Assembly (NCBI RefSeq): GCF_001266615.1
Contig: NZ_LGHZ01000048.1
Location: 1-40,639 of the forward strand
Source: Kluyvera genomosp. 1
GTDB lineage: Bacteria; Pseudomonadota; Gammaproteobacteria; Enterobacterales; Enterobacteriaceae
Direction of reading: 5' to 3'
DNA: 40,639 nt
Positions 9,166 to 18,311 of the stretch are shown here, piece after piece. The notes below the pieces were generated by a model. It searched no databases. It had not been told where the DNA came from and saw only the letters and a list, made by a program, of their open reading frames with translations. Within the stretch, counting starts at the first letter, position 1, and each line of letters starts with the position of its first letter. A program made the translations under genes and the position numbers.

Positions 9166-10086
9166 CTAGTAGCGGGAGGGGACGCCTTCGGGCCGCGTCT
9201 TAAAGCGGCGATGAAGCCACATGTACTGCTCGGGCGCCATCATGATGCACTGCTCAACGATTTTATTCATCCACGTTGCGGTGGTTTCGGCATCATCGAG
9301 CGGCGGATTGCACTCCGGTGGCAGGATGATCAGCTCGTAGCCCTTGCCGTCTGGTTTACGGCGCGGAACGAAGGGCACAACGCAGGCTTTTGACATTTTC
9401 GCTAGCATCCAGGTACCTGACGTGGTGGCCGCATCTTTGACCGCAAATAATGGGGCAAATACGCTGGCGCGTGGGCCGTAATCATGATCCGGGGCATACC
9501 AGATAATTTCGCCATTTTTGAGCGCGCGAACCATGCCTTTGAGATCTTTGCGGTCAATCATGTCTTTATTGGAGCGCATGCGGCCCCAGGTTTGCAGCAG
9601 GTCGATGACCGGGTTATCGTTCGGGCGGTAAACGCCGATACCGGGGTTATGAATACCGAACATGCGTGCGCCCATCTCGAGTGTCAGAAAATGAATACCG
9701 ATCAACAAAACGCCGCGCCCAGAGTCCTGTACTTCACGTATATGCTCAAGGCCGCTGGCATCCATCCAACGATTCACTCGTGAGGTTGGCCAAAACCAGG
9801 CAATGCCGGTTTCAATCACGCCCATTCCCACCGATTCAAAATTCTTCACCACCATCTGGTGACGATCCGATTCGCTCATCTCCGGGAAACACAGCTCAAG
9901 ATTGCGATACGCGATTTTGGCGCGACGCTTCATTAGGCGCATAGCCAGTCTGCCCAGACCGTGGCCGAGTCGATAAAGAATCGGATACGGCAGTTGCACA
10001 ACCAGCCAGAGAAGCCCAACACCGAGCCATGAAGGCCAGTAACGGGGATGAAGCAAGGCAGAGGTGAATTTAGGTAAATGGGTCAT
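9166..10086 (-). CDS. lpxL: Lipid A lauroyltransferase (Kdo2-lipid IVA)
   Basis: An inner-membrane acyltransferase of 306 residues, the same length as E. coli LpxL (HtrB). It adds laurate from acyl-ACP to Kdo2-lipid IVA during lipid A synthesis. It has an N-terminal membrane anchor ([18 protein letters not shown]) and the HX4E catalytic pair in IHFLTLE (about residues 132-137). The conserved YRPNDNP and YAPDHDYGP blocks are also present. It is divergent from trhO across a 233-base gap, as in E. coli. Confidence 0.97.
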   Translation of the reverse strand: MTHLPKFTSALLHPRYWPSWLGVGLLWLVVQLPYPILYRLGHGLGRLAMRLMKRRAKIAYRNLELCFPEMSESDRHQMVVKNFESVGMGVIETGIAWFWPTSRVNRWMDASGLEHIREVQDSGRGVLLIGIHFLTLEMGARMFGIHNPGIGVYRPNDNPVIDLLQTWGRMRSNKDMIDRKDLKGMVRALKNGEIIWYAPDHDYGPRASVFAPLFAVKDAATTSGTWMLAKMSKACVVPFVPRRKPDGKGYELIILPPECNPPLDDAETTATWMNKIVEQCIMMAPEQYMWLHRRFKTRPEGVPSRY

Positions 10087-10319
10087 GACTATCCTGTTGT
10101 TATAAGCAACTGGTTCTATTGTTGCACTTTTTATCGGGCATCCAAAACAACTCGCTGTCGACTGACGCTAAATTAAACGATTGTTTTGCGTAACATAAAC
10201 AATGGTGATGAAAATGTAGCGCAAAATGTGGGGATGTAAATTAACACTGATTGCTATATCATGCGCCCCGTTTATGATTAAACCCATTCATCCATTCAAT
10301 TTTGCAGGATAAGAACACC

Positions 10320-11381
10320 ATGCCAGTGTTGCATAACCGCATTTCGAATGAGACGCTCAAAGCGCAGATGCTGGCGGAAACCGAGCCACGCACCACTATC
10401 TCATTCTATAAATATTTCACCATTGTTGATCCAAAAGCAACGCGTGATGCGCTGTACGTTGCCCTGTCAGCGCTCAATGTTTTTGGCCGCGTCTATTTAG
10501 CCCGTGAAGGGATCAATGCACAGATCAGCGTACCGGCAAGCCGGGTGGATGCGCTGCGTGAGTGCCTGAACAATTTCGCTCCGGCGTTGAAAAACCTGCG
10601 TCTCAACATTGCGTTGGATGATGACGGGAAATCGTTCTGGGTGCTGCGTATGAAAGTGCGTGAGCGTATTGTTGCTGATGGAATTGACGATCCTGCTTTT
10701 GACGCCAGCGATGTGGGCGAGTATCTGAAAGCGGCGGAAGTTAATGCGATGCTCGACGACCCGGATGCGGTGTTCATCGATATGCGTAACCACTACGAAT
10801 ATGAAGTGGGCCATTTCGACCAGGCGCTCGAGATCCCAGCAGATACGTTCCGCGAACAGCTGCCGAAAGCCGTTGAGATGATGCAGGAACATAAAGATAA
10901 AAAAATCGTGATGTACTGCACAGGCGGTATTCGCTGTGAAAAAGCCAGCGCGTGGATGAAGTACAACGGCTTTAAGCAGGTCTGGCACATCGAAGGCGGC
11001 ATTATTGAGTACGCTCGCCGTGCGCGTGAACAGGGGCTGCCGGTTCGATTCATTGGTAAGAACTTTGTTTTTGACGAGCGAATGGGCGAACGCATTTCCG
11101 ATGAAATTATTGCGCATTGTCACCAGTGCGGCACGCTGTGCGATAGCCACACCAACTGCTTAAACGACGGCTGCCATCTGCTGTTTATCCAATGCCCGGC
11201 TTGTGCGGCGAAATTTGATGGCTGCTGCAGTGAAGCCTGTCAGGAAGAGCATAAATTGCCGGAAGAAGAACAGCGTTTGCGTCGTGCGGGCCGAGAAAAT
11301 GGCAATAAGATCTTCAATAAATCCCGCGGTCGACTCAATACCAAACTGGGTATTCCCGACCCGGAAAATGCCGGAAACTAA
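10320..11381 (+). CDS. trhO: tRNA uridine(34) hydroxylase TrhO, rhodanese family
   Basis: Forms 5-hydroxyuridine at position 34 of several tRNAs by an oxygen-dependent route (formerly YceA). The protein has 353 residues. It has an N-terminal acylphosphatase-like domain, a rhodanese domain with the active-site loop [11 protein letters not shown] (first Cys near residue 200), and a Cys-rich segment ([14 protein letters not shown], then [12 protein letters not shown]) likely to bind metal. The start at 10320 has AGGA nine bases upstream and matches family MPVLHNRIS; an ATG at 10302 would add six residues. Its stop overlaps the end of the convergent yceO-like ORF. Confidence 0.96.
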   Translation: MPVLHNRISNETLKAQMLAETEPRTTISFYKYFTIVDPKATRDALYVALSALNVFGRVYLAREGINAQISVPASRVDALRECLNNFAPALKNLRLNIALDDDGKSFWVLRMKVRERIVADGIDDPAFDASDVGEYLKAAEVNAMLDDPDAVFIDMRNHYEYEVGHFDQALEIPADTFREQLPKAVEMMQEHKDKKIVMYCTGGIRCEKASAWMKYNGFKQVWHIEGGIIEYARRAREQGLPVRFIGKNFVFDERMGERISDEIIAHCHQCGTLCDSHTNCLNDGCHLLFIQCPACAAKFDGCCSEACQEEHKLPEEEQRLRRAGRENGNKIFNKSRGRLNTKLGIPDPENAGN

Positions 11382-11491
11382 CTGAAATAGAGATAGGCGA
11401 TGTCAATCAGCGCCAGCAGCAGCCAGAGCATCAGGTACAGCATTAGGTGTTCGCGGATGTTGTTGACAAGGTAGTTGAACAGGCGACGCAT
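11378..11491 (-). CDS. yceO: YceO-like membrane microprotein
   Basis: A 37-residue ORF below the usual length cutoff. The N-terminal part is basic ([15 protein letters not shown]) and is followed by one hydrophobic segment of about 20 residues ([21 protein letters not shown]), so it is probably a single-pass inner-membrane peptide. It resembles, from memory, the C-terminal part of E. coli YceO, which lies in the same place between trhO/yceA and solA and has no firm function. GAGAATGTT precedes the ATG. It overlaps the trhO stop by four bases. Confidence 0.68.
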   Translation of the reverse strand: MRRLFNYLVNNIREHLMLYLMLWLLLALIDIAYLYFS

Positions 11492-11506
11492 AACATTCTC
11501 AATTGT

Positions 11507-11538
11507 ACGGCCCCGTGTATTCGGGGCCGTTTTGTTTT
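11507..11538 (+). terminator. Terminator downstream of trhO
   Basis: ACGGCCCCG (11507-11515) pairs with CGGGGCCGT (11522-11530) around a 6-base loop, followed by TTTGTTTT. The T tract is on the plus strand, so it serves trhO; it touches the solA stop codon. Confidence 0.82.
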
Positions 11539-12655
11539 AGTGATTAAAGCGGCTTAGCGCGAAAGGGCTCAAGTCAAATGCCGGGGCCTGCTGTTGCGCG
11601 AACTGGGCGGCGATTTCTCCCAGCACGGTGGCAAATTTAAAACCGTGGCCGCTCAGGCCGCCGATAAACAGGACGTTCGGTTGGCCGGGCAGGGTGTCGA
11701 TAATAAAATCTTCATCCGGTGAGTTATCGTAAGTACAGGCGGCACCGTGCAGACAACCCCCGATGCCCGGTAGAATTTGTCGCAGGAAGCTAAACGCTTC
11801 TGAGCCATCGGTGGCGACTGCGCCAAACGCTTTACGCTCTTCAGGGCTGTTAATTATCTGTCCACCATTGTGTTTCCCAATTTTGAGCTCATTTTCCACT
11901 GCCGGGAAACCGTAGAACTGATCACCGTTTGGCAGTTCGCCGGTAAAGGCCGGGAAGTTGTTCTTTTTACTGTAGCGGCCGTCGGCCTGGAACCAGGCAA
12001 ACACTTTACGCACAGGCTGAATCGGTAGCTCAGGGTAGAACTGTTTGACCCAGGTCCCAGCAGTTAGCAGCAGTTTTTTACCGCGCCAGCTGCCCTCGGA
12101 TGTGTCAATGGTGACACCATCTGCATCGCTGTGAATAGCGGTGACCGGGCAGTTAAACAGTTGCGCACAGCCGGCATCTTTGGCCATGGCAATCAGCGTT
12201 TTGACTGCCAGTTCGCTTTTGAGAACGCCAGAATCAGGCTCAAAAAGCGCTTGATAGTCGTTGGGGACGGTAATTTCTGGCCAGCGTTTCATGACGGCGG
12301 CGGCGTCAAGGTGCTCAACGGGGAGGTTGAACTGTGCGGCGCTTTGCGCAGCGGTCTTGAGGAAAAGAGAGTCGGCCGGGCCAAGATTAACCACGCCGCT
12401 GCGCTCAAACAGCGCTTCGCCGCTGGTGGCGGCAAGCTCGTCCCATAATGTCTGGGCGCGCAGAACCAGTGGTACATATTTTTCGCCTTCACCGTAGGCA
12501 TGGCGCATCAGGCGCGTATCCCCATGGTGGCTACCCTGCTGGTGCGGTGGCATATGGGCGTCGGTCATCAGGACGTTGAGTCCCGCTTTTCGGGCGTAAT
12601 AACCTGCCGCAGCGCCGACAGAGCCGCTGCCAATAATAATAAGATCGTATTGCAT
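11537..12655 (-). CDS. solA: N-methyl-L-tryptophan oxidase
   Basis: A flavoenzyme of the monomeric sarcosine oxidase family with 372 residues, the E. coli SolA length. It oxidatively demethylates N-methyltryptophan, releasing formaldehyde and peroxide. The FAD-binding Rossmann motif is near the start ([16 protein letters not shown]). The cysteine expected to bind FAD covalently lies in [14 protein letters not shown] (about residue 308). The C-terminal [10 protein letters not shown] motif is conserved. The ATG at 12655 has AGGA seven to ten bases upstream and matches MQYDLIIIG; the frame extends 24 residues further without homology. Confidence 0.96.
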   Translation of the reverse strand: MQYDLIIIGSGSVGAAAGYYARKAGLNVLMTDAHMPPHQQGSHHGDTRLMRHAYGEGEKYVPLVLRAQTLWDELAATSGEALFERSGVVNLGPADSLFLKTAAQSAAQFNLPVEHLDAAAVMKRWPEITVPNDYQALFEPDSGVLKSELAVKTLIAMAKDAGCAQLFNCPVTAIHSDADGVTIDTSEGSWRGKKLLLTAGTWVKQFYPELPIQPVRKVFAWFQADGRYSKKNNFPAFTGELPNGDQFYGFPAVENELKIGKHNGGQIINSPEERKAFGAVATDGSEAFSFLRQILPGIGGCLHGAACTYDNSPDEDFIIDTLPGQPNVLFIGGLSGHGFKFATVLGEIAAQFAQQQAPAFDLSPFALSRFNH

Positions 12656-12732
12656 AGTCTTTCCTGACACGATGATATGGCGCGAAACACAGACAGGTAG
12701 AGTAATTAAGCCGCCGTGGTTATACAAGCGTG

Positions 12733-12762
12733 GAAATAATTAAGGCACCCGCAGGTGCCTGT
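12733..12762 (-). terminator. Terminator of bssS
   Basis: AGGCACC (12743-12749) and GGTGCCT (12754-12760) form a 7-bp stem with a 4-base loop. On the minus strand TTAATTATTT follows. It lies 30 bases after the bssS stop. Confidence 0.7.
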
Positions 12763-12791
12763 TGGCGTTTAATTCGAGGAAAGTATCGGCA

Positions 12792-13046
12792 TTAATGCCT
12801 GCGATACTCGTTGACCTGATAATCGCCAGATTCAATTTTGGCAATCCCGGCTTCCAGAATAGAAATAAACTGACGTGCGACGTCCGTCGTTAACCATAGC
12901 GTTTGGCCAACTTCTGCTTCTTTGTTGCTCGCTTCATTGGGGTCTTGGTAGTGCAGGCGCAACATCAGCGCATCATAGCTATCTACGGTGCTGATGTCCC
13001 ATCCGACGAGGGGATGGGTCTGGATGACTTCATTATTCTTTTCCAT
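12792..13046 (-). CDS. bssS: Biofilm regulator BssS
   Basis: An 84-residue cytoplasmic protein nearly identical at both ends to E. coli BssS (YceP), which affects biofilm formation and indole/AI-2 responses by an unknown mechanism. It has the conserved blocks THPLVGWDISTVDSYDALML and LWLTTDVARQFISILEAGI; the middle (DPNEASNKEAE) is variable. Two adjacent ATGs exist (13049 and 13046). The second is chosen because AAGGGG then sits about six bases upstream and the length matches the family. Confidence 0.95.
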   Translation of the reverse strand: MEKNNEVIQTHPLVGWDISTVDSYDALMLRLHYQDPNEASNKEAEVGQTLWLTTDVARQFISILEAGIAKIESGDYQVNEYRRH

Positions 13047-13280
13047 CATAACCCCTTATTTACGTGTTAAAAGGCAACAACTCTCGAGGTTTAATGCAAT
13101 TTTTTGTGAAGCTTTATCAGTATACAACAATTCAATAAATACTCGAGAATTGAAATCAAAAGCAACATAAATTCCTGAGTCAGTTGTTGTTTGCGCAATA
13201 AACAACCATTTTGCTCATTGTTTTTGCGGCTAATGTAAAATATGGGGATGAAAGGCGGGCAAAACAAGCAGATAAAGATG

Positions 13281-13308
13281 AAAAAAAGCCGGGGCGACCC
13301 GGCAAAAA
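13281..13308 (-). terminator. Terminator of dinI
   Basis: GCCGGG (13288-13293) and CCCGGC (13298-13303) form a stem with a 4-base loop. On the minus strand seven T residues follow. It lies 20 bases after the dinI stop. Confidence 0.9.
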
Positions 13309-13327
13309 CACAATGTTTGAACAAGGG

Positions 13328-13573
13328 TTAATCGGTAATAAACCAGTCGTCAGCGCTCTCCCAGGTTTCTTGCAGGATTTCGGTGATGCGGTCTTTATCT
13401 TCTTTAATGCCACCGATGACGGAAAGGTTGTTGTTTGCGGCGTAGCGCACGCTGACGCTGCCTCCGCTGTCGGGAAACTGGTTGTTGATACGGCGGGAAA
13501 GTTCGTCTGCCAGCGCGTCTAAGGCACCGGCGGGCAGCACGGTGGTTTTTGCAACAGTGACTTCAATACGCAT
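13328..13573 (-). CDS. dinI: DNA damage-inducible protein I
   Basis: An 81-residue small acidic protein of the DinI family that binds RecA and, in E. coli, stabilises its filaments and modulates LexA and UmuD cleavage. The N-terminal strand (MRIEVTVAKTT) and the C-terminal acidic helix (DRITEILQETWESADDWF), which carries the RecA-binding negative ridge, are intact. A LexA box lies 20-40 bases upstream, so SOS control is expected. It is followed by its own terminator and lies between bssS and pyrC, as in E. coli. Confidence 0.96.
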   Translation of the reverse strand: MRIEVTVAKTTVLPAGALDALADELSRRINNQFPDSGGSVSVRYAANNNLSVIGGIKEDKDRITEILQETWESADDWFITD

Positions 13574-13592
13574 AAATGCCCCCTGTGTAGTA

Positions 13593-13612
13593 TACTGTAT
13601 ATTTATACAGTC
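13593..13612. promoter_or_regulatory. LexA (SOS) box of dinI
   Basis: The core CTGTATATTTATACAG (13595-13610) matches the LexA consensus CTG-N10-CAG with a nearly palindromic AT interior. It lies just upstream of dinI, where the dinI SOS box is known. Confidence 0.93.
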
Positions 13613-13643
13613 AATATCAGGGTTTTACAACAGAGGGGCGATT

Positions 13644-14690
13644 TTATTTTTTCACCGACCAGCGCAGCGTTTCGCCTGCGAGGAATGGCACCAGCGTATC
13701 GTCGCTCAGCGCAATGCTTTCAGCAACCTGGCTCTCTTCGCGTACCAGCTCAACAAAACCTTCGTTGACCGGCAGGCCGTAGAAGCGTGGTCCATTCAGT
13801 GAACAGAACGCTTCCAGATGCTGTAGCGCGTTCATCTCCTCAAATACCGTAGCATAGCTGCCCAGCGCGGTTGGGGCGTTGAAGCACCCGGCGCAGCCGC
13901 AGCTGGCTTCTTTATTATGGCGAGCATGCGGTGCCGAATCGGTGCCAAGGAAGGCGCGGGTGAAGCCGCTGGCGACCAGTTCACGCAGCGCTTGCTGGTG
14001 AACGTTGCGCTTGAGGATTGGCAGGCAGTACAGATGCGGACGGATACCGCCAACCAGCATGTGGTTACGGTTAAACATCAGGTGCTGCGGGGTGATGGTG
14101 GCAGCGATAAGTTCGTTACCGTCACGTACATATTCCGCCGCGTCCTTGGTGGTGATGTGCTCAAAGACCACTTTCAGACCCTGCAAACGCTGGCGTAATG
14201 GTTCCATCACGGTATCAATAAAGCGCGCTTCGCGGTCGAAGATATCGATATCCGCATGAGTGACTTCACCGTGAACCAGCAGCGGCATGCCGAGTTTTTC
14301 CATACGCTCAAGGACCGGCATGATGGCATCGGTACTGGTCACGCCGTGGCTGGAGTTGGTGGTAGCATTAGCCGGGTACAGCTTAGCGGCGGTAAATACG
14401 CCTTCGTTAAAGCCACGCTCAAGCTCGTTAGGATCCAGCGTATCGGTGAGATAGCAGGTCATCAGCGGGGTAAAGTCGTGTCCAGCGGGTACGGCATCGA
14501 GAATACGCTGGCGGTAGGCGATTGCCGCATCCACGGTGGTGATTGGCGGAACCAGATTCGGCATGATAATCGCGCGGCCATACAGTTCACTGGTGTAGGG
14601 AACCACCGTTTTCAGCATCTCGCCATCGCGAAGATGAATATGCCAGTCGTCTGGGCGGCGAATTTTCACAACTTGAGGTAATGCGGTCAT
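13644..14690 (-). CDS. pyrC: Dihydroorotase
   Basis: Catalyses reversible ring closure of carbamoyl aspartate to dihydroorotate in pyrimidine synthesis. The protein has 348 residues, the E. coli length. Zinc ligands are seen in DWHIHLRD near residue 17; the carboxylated lysine is in FTAAKLYPA (about 103). Further metal-site motifs are VHGEVTH, FEHITTK and [10 protein letters not shown]. The upstream region carries a PurR operator and a leader that can form a hairpin over the ribosome site, both matching known pyrC control. Confidence 0.97.
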   Translation of the reverse strand: MTALPQVVKIRRPDDWHIHLRDGEMLKTVVPYTSELYGRAIIMPNLVPPITTVDAAIAYRQRILDAVPAGHDFTPLMTCYLTDTLDPNELERGFNEGVFTAAKLYPANATTNSSHGVTSTDAIMPVLERMEKLGMPLLVHGEVTHADIDIFDREARFIDTVMEPLRQRLQGLKVVFEHITTKDAAEYVRDGNELIAATITPQHLMFNRNHMLVGGIRPHLYCLPILKRNVHQQALRELVASGFTRAFLGTDSAPHARHNKEASCGCAGCFNAPTALGSYATVFEEMNALQHLEAFCSLNGPRFYGLPVNEGFVELVREESQVAESIALSDDTLVPFLAGETLRWSVKK

Positions 14691-14695
14691 TTGAG

Positions 14696-14730
14696 GCTCC
14701 GGCTGGTGGGATTGCAGTCATTTTTGCCGG
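14696..14730 (-). promoter_or_regulatory. pyrC leader hairpin covering the ribosome site
   Basis: On the minus strand CCGGC (14730-14726) can pair with GCCGG (14703-14699), next to the ribosome-site GGAG just before the pyrC ATG. In E. coli pyrC, nucleotide-sensitive choice of start site decides whether this hairpin forms and blocks translation. The same parts are visible here; the start site itself is inferred. Confidence 0.65.
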
Positions 14731-14743
14731 GCACTAAGGATAA

Positions 14744-14759
14744 GCGTAAACGTTTTCCT
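14744..14759 (-). promoter_or_regulatory. PurR operator upstream of pyrC
   Basis: AGGAAAACGTTTACGC on the minus strand closely matches the PurR box (ACGCAAACGTTTNCNT type, CG at the centre). E. coli pyrC is a known PurR target. Confidence 0.75.
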
Positions 14760-14775
14760 TTGCATCTCTTTTAGC

Positions 14776-14805
14776 TAAAAAAATGCCCGGCGATGGCCGG
14801 GCATT
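14776..14805 (-). terminator. Terminator of yceB
   Basis: AATGCCCGG (14782-14790) and CCGGGCATT (14797-14805) form a 9-bp stem. On the minus strand a run of seven T residues follows. It separates yceB from pyrC. Confidence 0.92.
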
Positions 14806-14817
14806 CTTACTGATGAA

Positions 14818-15378
14818 TCAGTTAGTGAACGGGATGATAATTTCCCCTGGCTTCACTTCGATACCTTTGGCATATTTTTTCGCCAATGCTTCACCCTGGC
14901 TAGCGTCTTCTCTTAGCACATAGGCTGGCTGTTTATTAAAGTAGGTGCGCAGGGACTGGTTCAGGTAAGGAATAAGCGTCTGAACCACGGACTGCATTTT
15001 TTCCGGTGTCACTTTAGCATCCTGAACTTCCATCTCTTGCAAATAGATGGCGCCTTGTTCCTGATTAAATACCGGCAGCGCTTTAAGCGTCAGGACAATG
15101 TTAGCTTTCTGGCTTCCAAACAGTGAGTTCAGATCCAGCTTTGCATCACCACTAAGGGTGATTTTATTCGGTTCCTCACGGCCAATCGCGCTGGTGAGAT
15201 TGTTGAGTACGATGTGCGCGTCGGCGACGCCGGGGAGCCCAATATCTTTGGAGAAATTATTACGCTTTTGCAGCGCCTGATTAATTTCCTGCTCGCTGAC
15301 CGAATACTGCGTAAGCTGGTTACAGCCGACAACCAGACCGCTGACGATCAGGGCGGCAATGACAAACAATTTATTCAT
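14818..15378 (-). CDS. yceB: YceB lipoprotein, DUF1439
   Basis: A 186-residue predicted lipoprotein, the E. coli YceB length. The signal peptide ends in lipobox VVGC, followed by NQLTQYSVSEQEIN; the residue after Cys is Asn, so outer-membrane sorting is likely. The conserved centre (KDIGLPGVADAHIVLNNLTS, IGREEPNK) and C-terminus (KGIEVKPGEIIIPFTN) match the family, which folds like lipid-binding BPI/TULIP-type domains; function is unknown. The start at 15378 is chosen because it begins the signal peptide; an ATG at 15390 adds four residues. Confidence 0.94.
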   Translation of the reverse strand: MNKLFVIAALIVSGLVVGCNQLTQYSVSEQEINQALQKRNNFSKDIGLPGVADAHIVLNNLTSAIGREEPNKITLSGDAKLDLNSLFGSQKANIVLTLKALPVFNQEQGAIYLQEMEVQDAKVTPEKMQSVVQTLIPYLNQSLRTYFNKQPAYVLREDASQGEALAKKYAKGIEVKPGEIIIPFTN

Positions 15379-15491
15379 GTAGTTCCTCAACGAGATGCAT
15401 CGTGTTCATCCTGACTAAAAGCAGCATACGCTGGCAATAGGTTTAAGACAGCGGAAAACGCTGAAAGTGCCACAGTCAGGTGAAATCGAAT

Positions 15492-15530
15492 GCCGGGAGC
15501 CGATGTTATATCGCAGGCAGCGCCCGGTAC
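15492..15530. repeat. Possible degenerate REP-like hairpin
   Basis: GCCGGGAGC (15492-15500) and GCGCCCGG (15520-15527) can form an imperfect stem between yceB and the TatE-like gene. It is weak and could be chance. Confidence 0.25.
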
Positions 15531-15569
15531 AGGTGAATTTAGCCACGGGTAAAGCCGCAATACATAATC

Positions 15570-15770
15570 CTATTTATCGTGGTTTTCACCTGGTTTTTTC
15601 TCATTCAGAAAATCGGCGTCGTTGTTCATGGCGTCATCGTTGATCGCTTTTTTGAATCCTTTCAACGCGGCACCTAAATCACTGCCGAGCGATGCCAGTT
15701 TTTTGGTGCCGAACAGCAAAACGACCAATGCCACGACAACTAACAGTTTGGTAATACTAATTTCACCCAT
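15570..15770 (-). CDS. tatE: TatE/TatA-family twin-arginine translocase subunit
   Basis: A 66-residue protein closely matching TatE (67 residues in E. coli). It has a short N-terminal membrane helix ([17 protein letters not shown]), the FGTKKL hinge, and the amphipathic helix [16 protein letters not shown] with the family glycine and Phe-Lys-x-Ala pattern. A variable acidic tail follows. TatA/E proteins form the pore-like part of the Tat export machine for folded proteins. The second of two adjacent ATGs (15770, not 15773) is used because it begins [10 protein letters not shown] like the family and has AGG about seven bases upstream. In E. coli tatE lies elsewhere, near lipA; here it occupies the place of grxB-mdtH. 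Confidence 0.9.
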   Translation of the reverse strand: MGEISITKLLVVVALVVLLFGTKKLASLGSDLGAALKGFKKAINDDAMNNDADFLNEKKPGENHDK

Positions 15771-16134
15771 CATGGAGCCTTTATAGGAATAAATATTGAT
15801 ACAGCGTCGTCGCCATAGAATACACGATAGCGATATAGCAAGAATCTCAGGTCGCGAATTTTCGCAAAGTTGAAGGGGTTTTATTTGACGCGAAATGGCA
15901 AAAAAACGGTGTTCAGCTGAATAAATAACCGATCTGGCTTTTCCCCCATTTCTCAAAAGGTTAGAAAGGACCAGAAACATCTTCATTTTGCTGGTCGCCT
16001 TCACTGTTTCACGTATTGCCAGCAAGACCTGTTTTTTATCACAATGCAAAATAATAGATTGTTGTTTTCATTGGCTGCCGTCGTGCAGGTATAGTGAAGC
16101 GACCAGGGTATAGGTTAGGTACGGGAGTAGTGAG
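15771..16134. other. Divergent intergenic region, tatE-like/rimJ
   Basis: These 364 bases are AT-richer than the flanks and hold no convincing gene. An open frame in phase with the TatE-like gene runs up to 16049 but has no homology. Weak promoter-like elements exist before rimJ (TATAGT near 16090), with a ribosome site GGGAG before its ATG. I see no clear operator or terminator. Confidence 0.5.
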
Positions 16135-16719
16135 ATGTTTGGCTATCGCAGTAGTGTGCCGAAAATTAGATTGACCACAGACCGTCTGGTTGTGCGCCTG
16201 GTTCATGACCGGGATGCCTGGCGTCTGGCGGATTATTACGCCGAAAATCGGCAGTTTTTAAAACCCTGGGAACCTGTCCGCGACGACAGTCACTGCTATC
16301 CTTCGGGCTGGCAGGCGCGACTGTCGATGATTAATGAGTTCCATAAGCAGGGAACGGCTTTTTATTTCGCGTTGCTCGATCCGGAAGAGAAAGAGATTAT
16401 CGGCGTGGCGAACTTTTCCAACGTCGTGCGCGGCTCGTTCCACGCCTGCTATCTCGGCTATTCTATCGGCCAAAAGTGGCAGGGGCAGGGGATGATGTAC
16501 GAAGCGCTTTCCAGCGCTATCCGCTATATGCAGCGCACGCAGCATATTCACCGTATTATGGCCAACTACATGCCGCACAATCAGCGCAGCGGTGGCCTGC
16601 TGGCGCGACTGGGTTTTGAAAAAGAAGGCTATGCCAAAGACTATTTGTTGATTGACGGCGAGTGGCGCGACCATGTGCTCACGGCGTTGACGACCCCCCA
16701 ATGGACTGCTGGTCGATAA
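16135..16719 (+). CDS. rimJ: Ribosomal protein S5 N-alanine acetyltransferase
   Basis: A GNAT-family enzyme of 194 residues, the E. coli RimJ length. It acetylates the N-terminal alanine of ribosomal protein S5 and is linked in E. coli to small-subunit maturation and pap pilus thermoregulation. The acetyl-CoA-binding motif is in [18 protein letters not shown], and the characteristic [20 protein letters not shown] segment is present. The ATG at 16135 has GGGAGTAGTGAG upstream. It is followed closely by yceH (10 bases) and mviM, probably one transcript. Confidence 0.96.
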   Translation: MFGYRSSVPKIRLTTDRLVVRLVHDRDAWRLADYYAENRQFLKPWEPVRDDSHCYPSGWQARLSMINEFHKQGTAFYFALLDPEEKEIIGVANFSNVVRGSFHACYLGYSIGQKWQGQGMMYEALSSAIRYMQRTQHIHRIMANYMPHNQRSGGLLARLGFEKEGYAKDYLLIDGEWRDHVLTALTTPQWTAGR

Positions 16720-16729
16720 GGAGACAACA

Positions 16730-17383
16730 ATGAAATATCAACTGAGCCCGCTTGAGGCCCGCGTTATCGGCTGCCTGTTGGAAAAACAGGTCACGACCCC
16801 CGAACAGTATCCCCTGTCGATAAACGGCGTGGTTACGGCCTGCAACCAGAAAACTAACCGTGAACCGGTGATGACGCTGAGCGAAGCGGAAGTCCAGGAT
16901 CAGCTCGATATGCTCGTCAAACGCCATTATCTGCGCACGGTCAGCGGTTTTGGTAATCGAGTCACTAAATACGAACAGCGTTTTTGTAATTCTGAATTTG
17001 GCGATCTGAAGCTCTCCACCGCAGAAGTGGCGCTGGTGACCACTCTGTTGCTGCGCGGCGCACAAACGCCGGGTGAACTTCGCGGCCGGGCTCAGCGTAT
17101 GCACGAGTTTAGCGATATGGCTGAAGTTGAAAATACCCTTGAGCGCCTCGCGACTCGCGAAGATGGCCCGTTTGTGGTCCGCTTGCCGCGCGAGCCAGGA
17201 AAACGCGAAAGCCGCTATATGCACCTGTTTAGCGGTGAGGTTGATGTGCAGTCAATAGCAACCGGCCAGCCCGATGCGCCGGTGATTGATGACGATCTGC
17301 GTTCACGTGTGGAAGCGCTGGAAGGTGAGGTTGCCGAGTTAAAACAGCGTCTGGATTCACTGCTGGCGCACCTTGGGGAGTAA
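16730..17383 (+). CDS. yceH: YceH, DUF480 winged-helix protein
   Basis: A 217-residue protein of the DUF480 family (about 215 in E. coli), made of two winged-helix domains with a C-terminal coiled coil ([20 protein letters not shown]). The conserved opening [20 protein letters not shown] is present. Function is unknown. AAGGAG lies seven bases before the ATG. The stop is four bases before mviM, and the rimJ-yceH-mviM-murJ order is as in E. coli. Confidence 0.95.
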   Translation: MKYQLSPLEARVIGCLLEKQVTTPEQYPLSINGVVTACNQKTNREPVMTLSEAEVQDQLDMLVKRHYLRTVSGFGNRVTKYEQRFCNSEFGDLKLSTAEVALVTTLLLRGAQTPGELRGRAQRMHEFSDMAEVENTLERLATREDGPFVVRLPREPGKRESRYMHLFSGEVDVQSIATGQPDAPVIDDDLRSRVEALEGEVAELKQRLDSLLAHLGE

Positions 17384-17387
17384 TCAG

Positions 17388-18311
17388 ATGGCTAAAATTC
17401 GCATTGGTGTGGTTGGTCTGGGGGGTATCGCTCAGAAAGCCTGGCTGCCGGTACTCAGCGCAGCAACCGACTGGACGCTCCAGGCGGCCTGGTCGCCGGG
17501 CAAAGAGAAGGCGCTGCGGGTCTGTGAAACCTTTCGTATGCCCTATGCCGACTCCCTGGCCGCATTAGCGGCCCAGTGTGATGCGGTCTTTGTACACAGT
17601 TCAACAGCCTCTCATTACGCCGTGGTCAGCGAACTGCTCAATGCGGGCGTCCATGTCTGTGTTGATAAGCCGCTGGCTGACAAACTGGATGACGCTGAAC
17701 GTCTGGTAGCTTTGGCTGCGCGTAAAAATCTCACTCTGATGGTCGGTTTTAACCGTCGATTCTCGCCGCTGTACCAGCAGTTAAAACAGCGGGCAGGGGA
17801 GATGTCCTCGCTGCGTATGGATAAGCATCGTACTGACAGCGTGGGGCCAAACGATCTGCGTTTTACGCTGCTGGATGATTATTTGCACGTGGTGGATACC
17901 GCACTGTGGCTCGCAGATGGCAAGGCGAAGCTCACTAGCGGTACGCTGCAAACCACCGATGAAGGCTGTATGTTCTACGCGGAGCATCACTTTAGCCAGC
18001 CCGGCCTGCAGATTACCACCAGCATGCACCGCCGAGCCGGTAGCCAGCGCGAGTGGGTGCAGGCCGTGACCGACGGCGGACTTTATGAGGTGACCGACAT
18101 GCGTGAGTGGCGTGAAGAACGCGGCGCCGGCATTGTCACTCAGCCGATTCCCGGTTGGCAAACTACGCTTGAACAGCGCGGTTTTGCGGGCTGTGCGCGG
18201 CACTTTATTGAGTGCGTGCAAAACCAAACGGTGCCAGATACGGCGGGCGAGCAGGCGATTTATGCCCAGCGGATTGTGGAAGGGTTGTGGCGTGAGGCTA
18301 TTCGCGAGTAA
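17388..18311 (+). CDS. mviM: Gfo/Idh/MocA-family oxidoreductase MviM
   Basis: A 307-residue putative NAD(P)-dependent dehydrogenase, the E. coli MviM length. The N-terminal Rossmann motif is RIGVVGLGGIAQKAW, and the family lysine motif appears as CVDKPLA. The second domain has the LDDYLHVVDTALWL segment with the likely catalytic His. The substrate is unknown; it is encoded immediately before murJ but a cell-wall role is unproven. The ATG at 17388 is chosen for homology; a TTG at 17373 overlaps yceH. Confidence 0.94.
   Translation: MAKIRIGVVGLGGIAQKAWLPVLSAATDWTLQAAWSPGKEKALRVCETFRMPYADSLAALAAQCDAVFVHSSTASHYAVVSELLNAGVHVCVDKPLADKLDDAERLVALAARKNLTLMVGFNRRFSPLYQQLKQRAGEMSSLRMDKHRTDSVGPNDLRFTLLDDYLHVVDTALWLADGKAKLTSGTLQTTDEGCMFYAEHHFSQPGLQITTSMHRRAGSQREWVQAVTDGGLYEVTDMREWREERGAGIVTQPIPGWQTTLEQRGFAGCARHFIECVQNQTVPDTAGEQAIYAQRIVEGLWREAIRE

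Noticed and set aside
13211-13522. 103-residue ORF opposite dinI
   Set aside because: It covers the dinI terminator and coding sequence in antisense and has no homology I recognise.
15774-16049. N-terminal extension of the TatE-like ORF
   Set aside because: TatE proteins begin at [10 protein letters not shown]; the extra residues have no homology and lie in the divergent promoter region.
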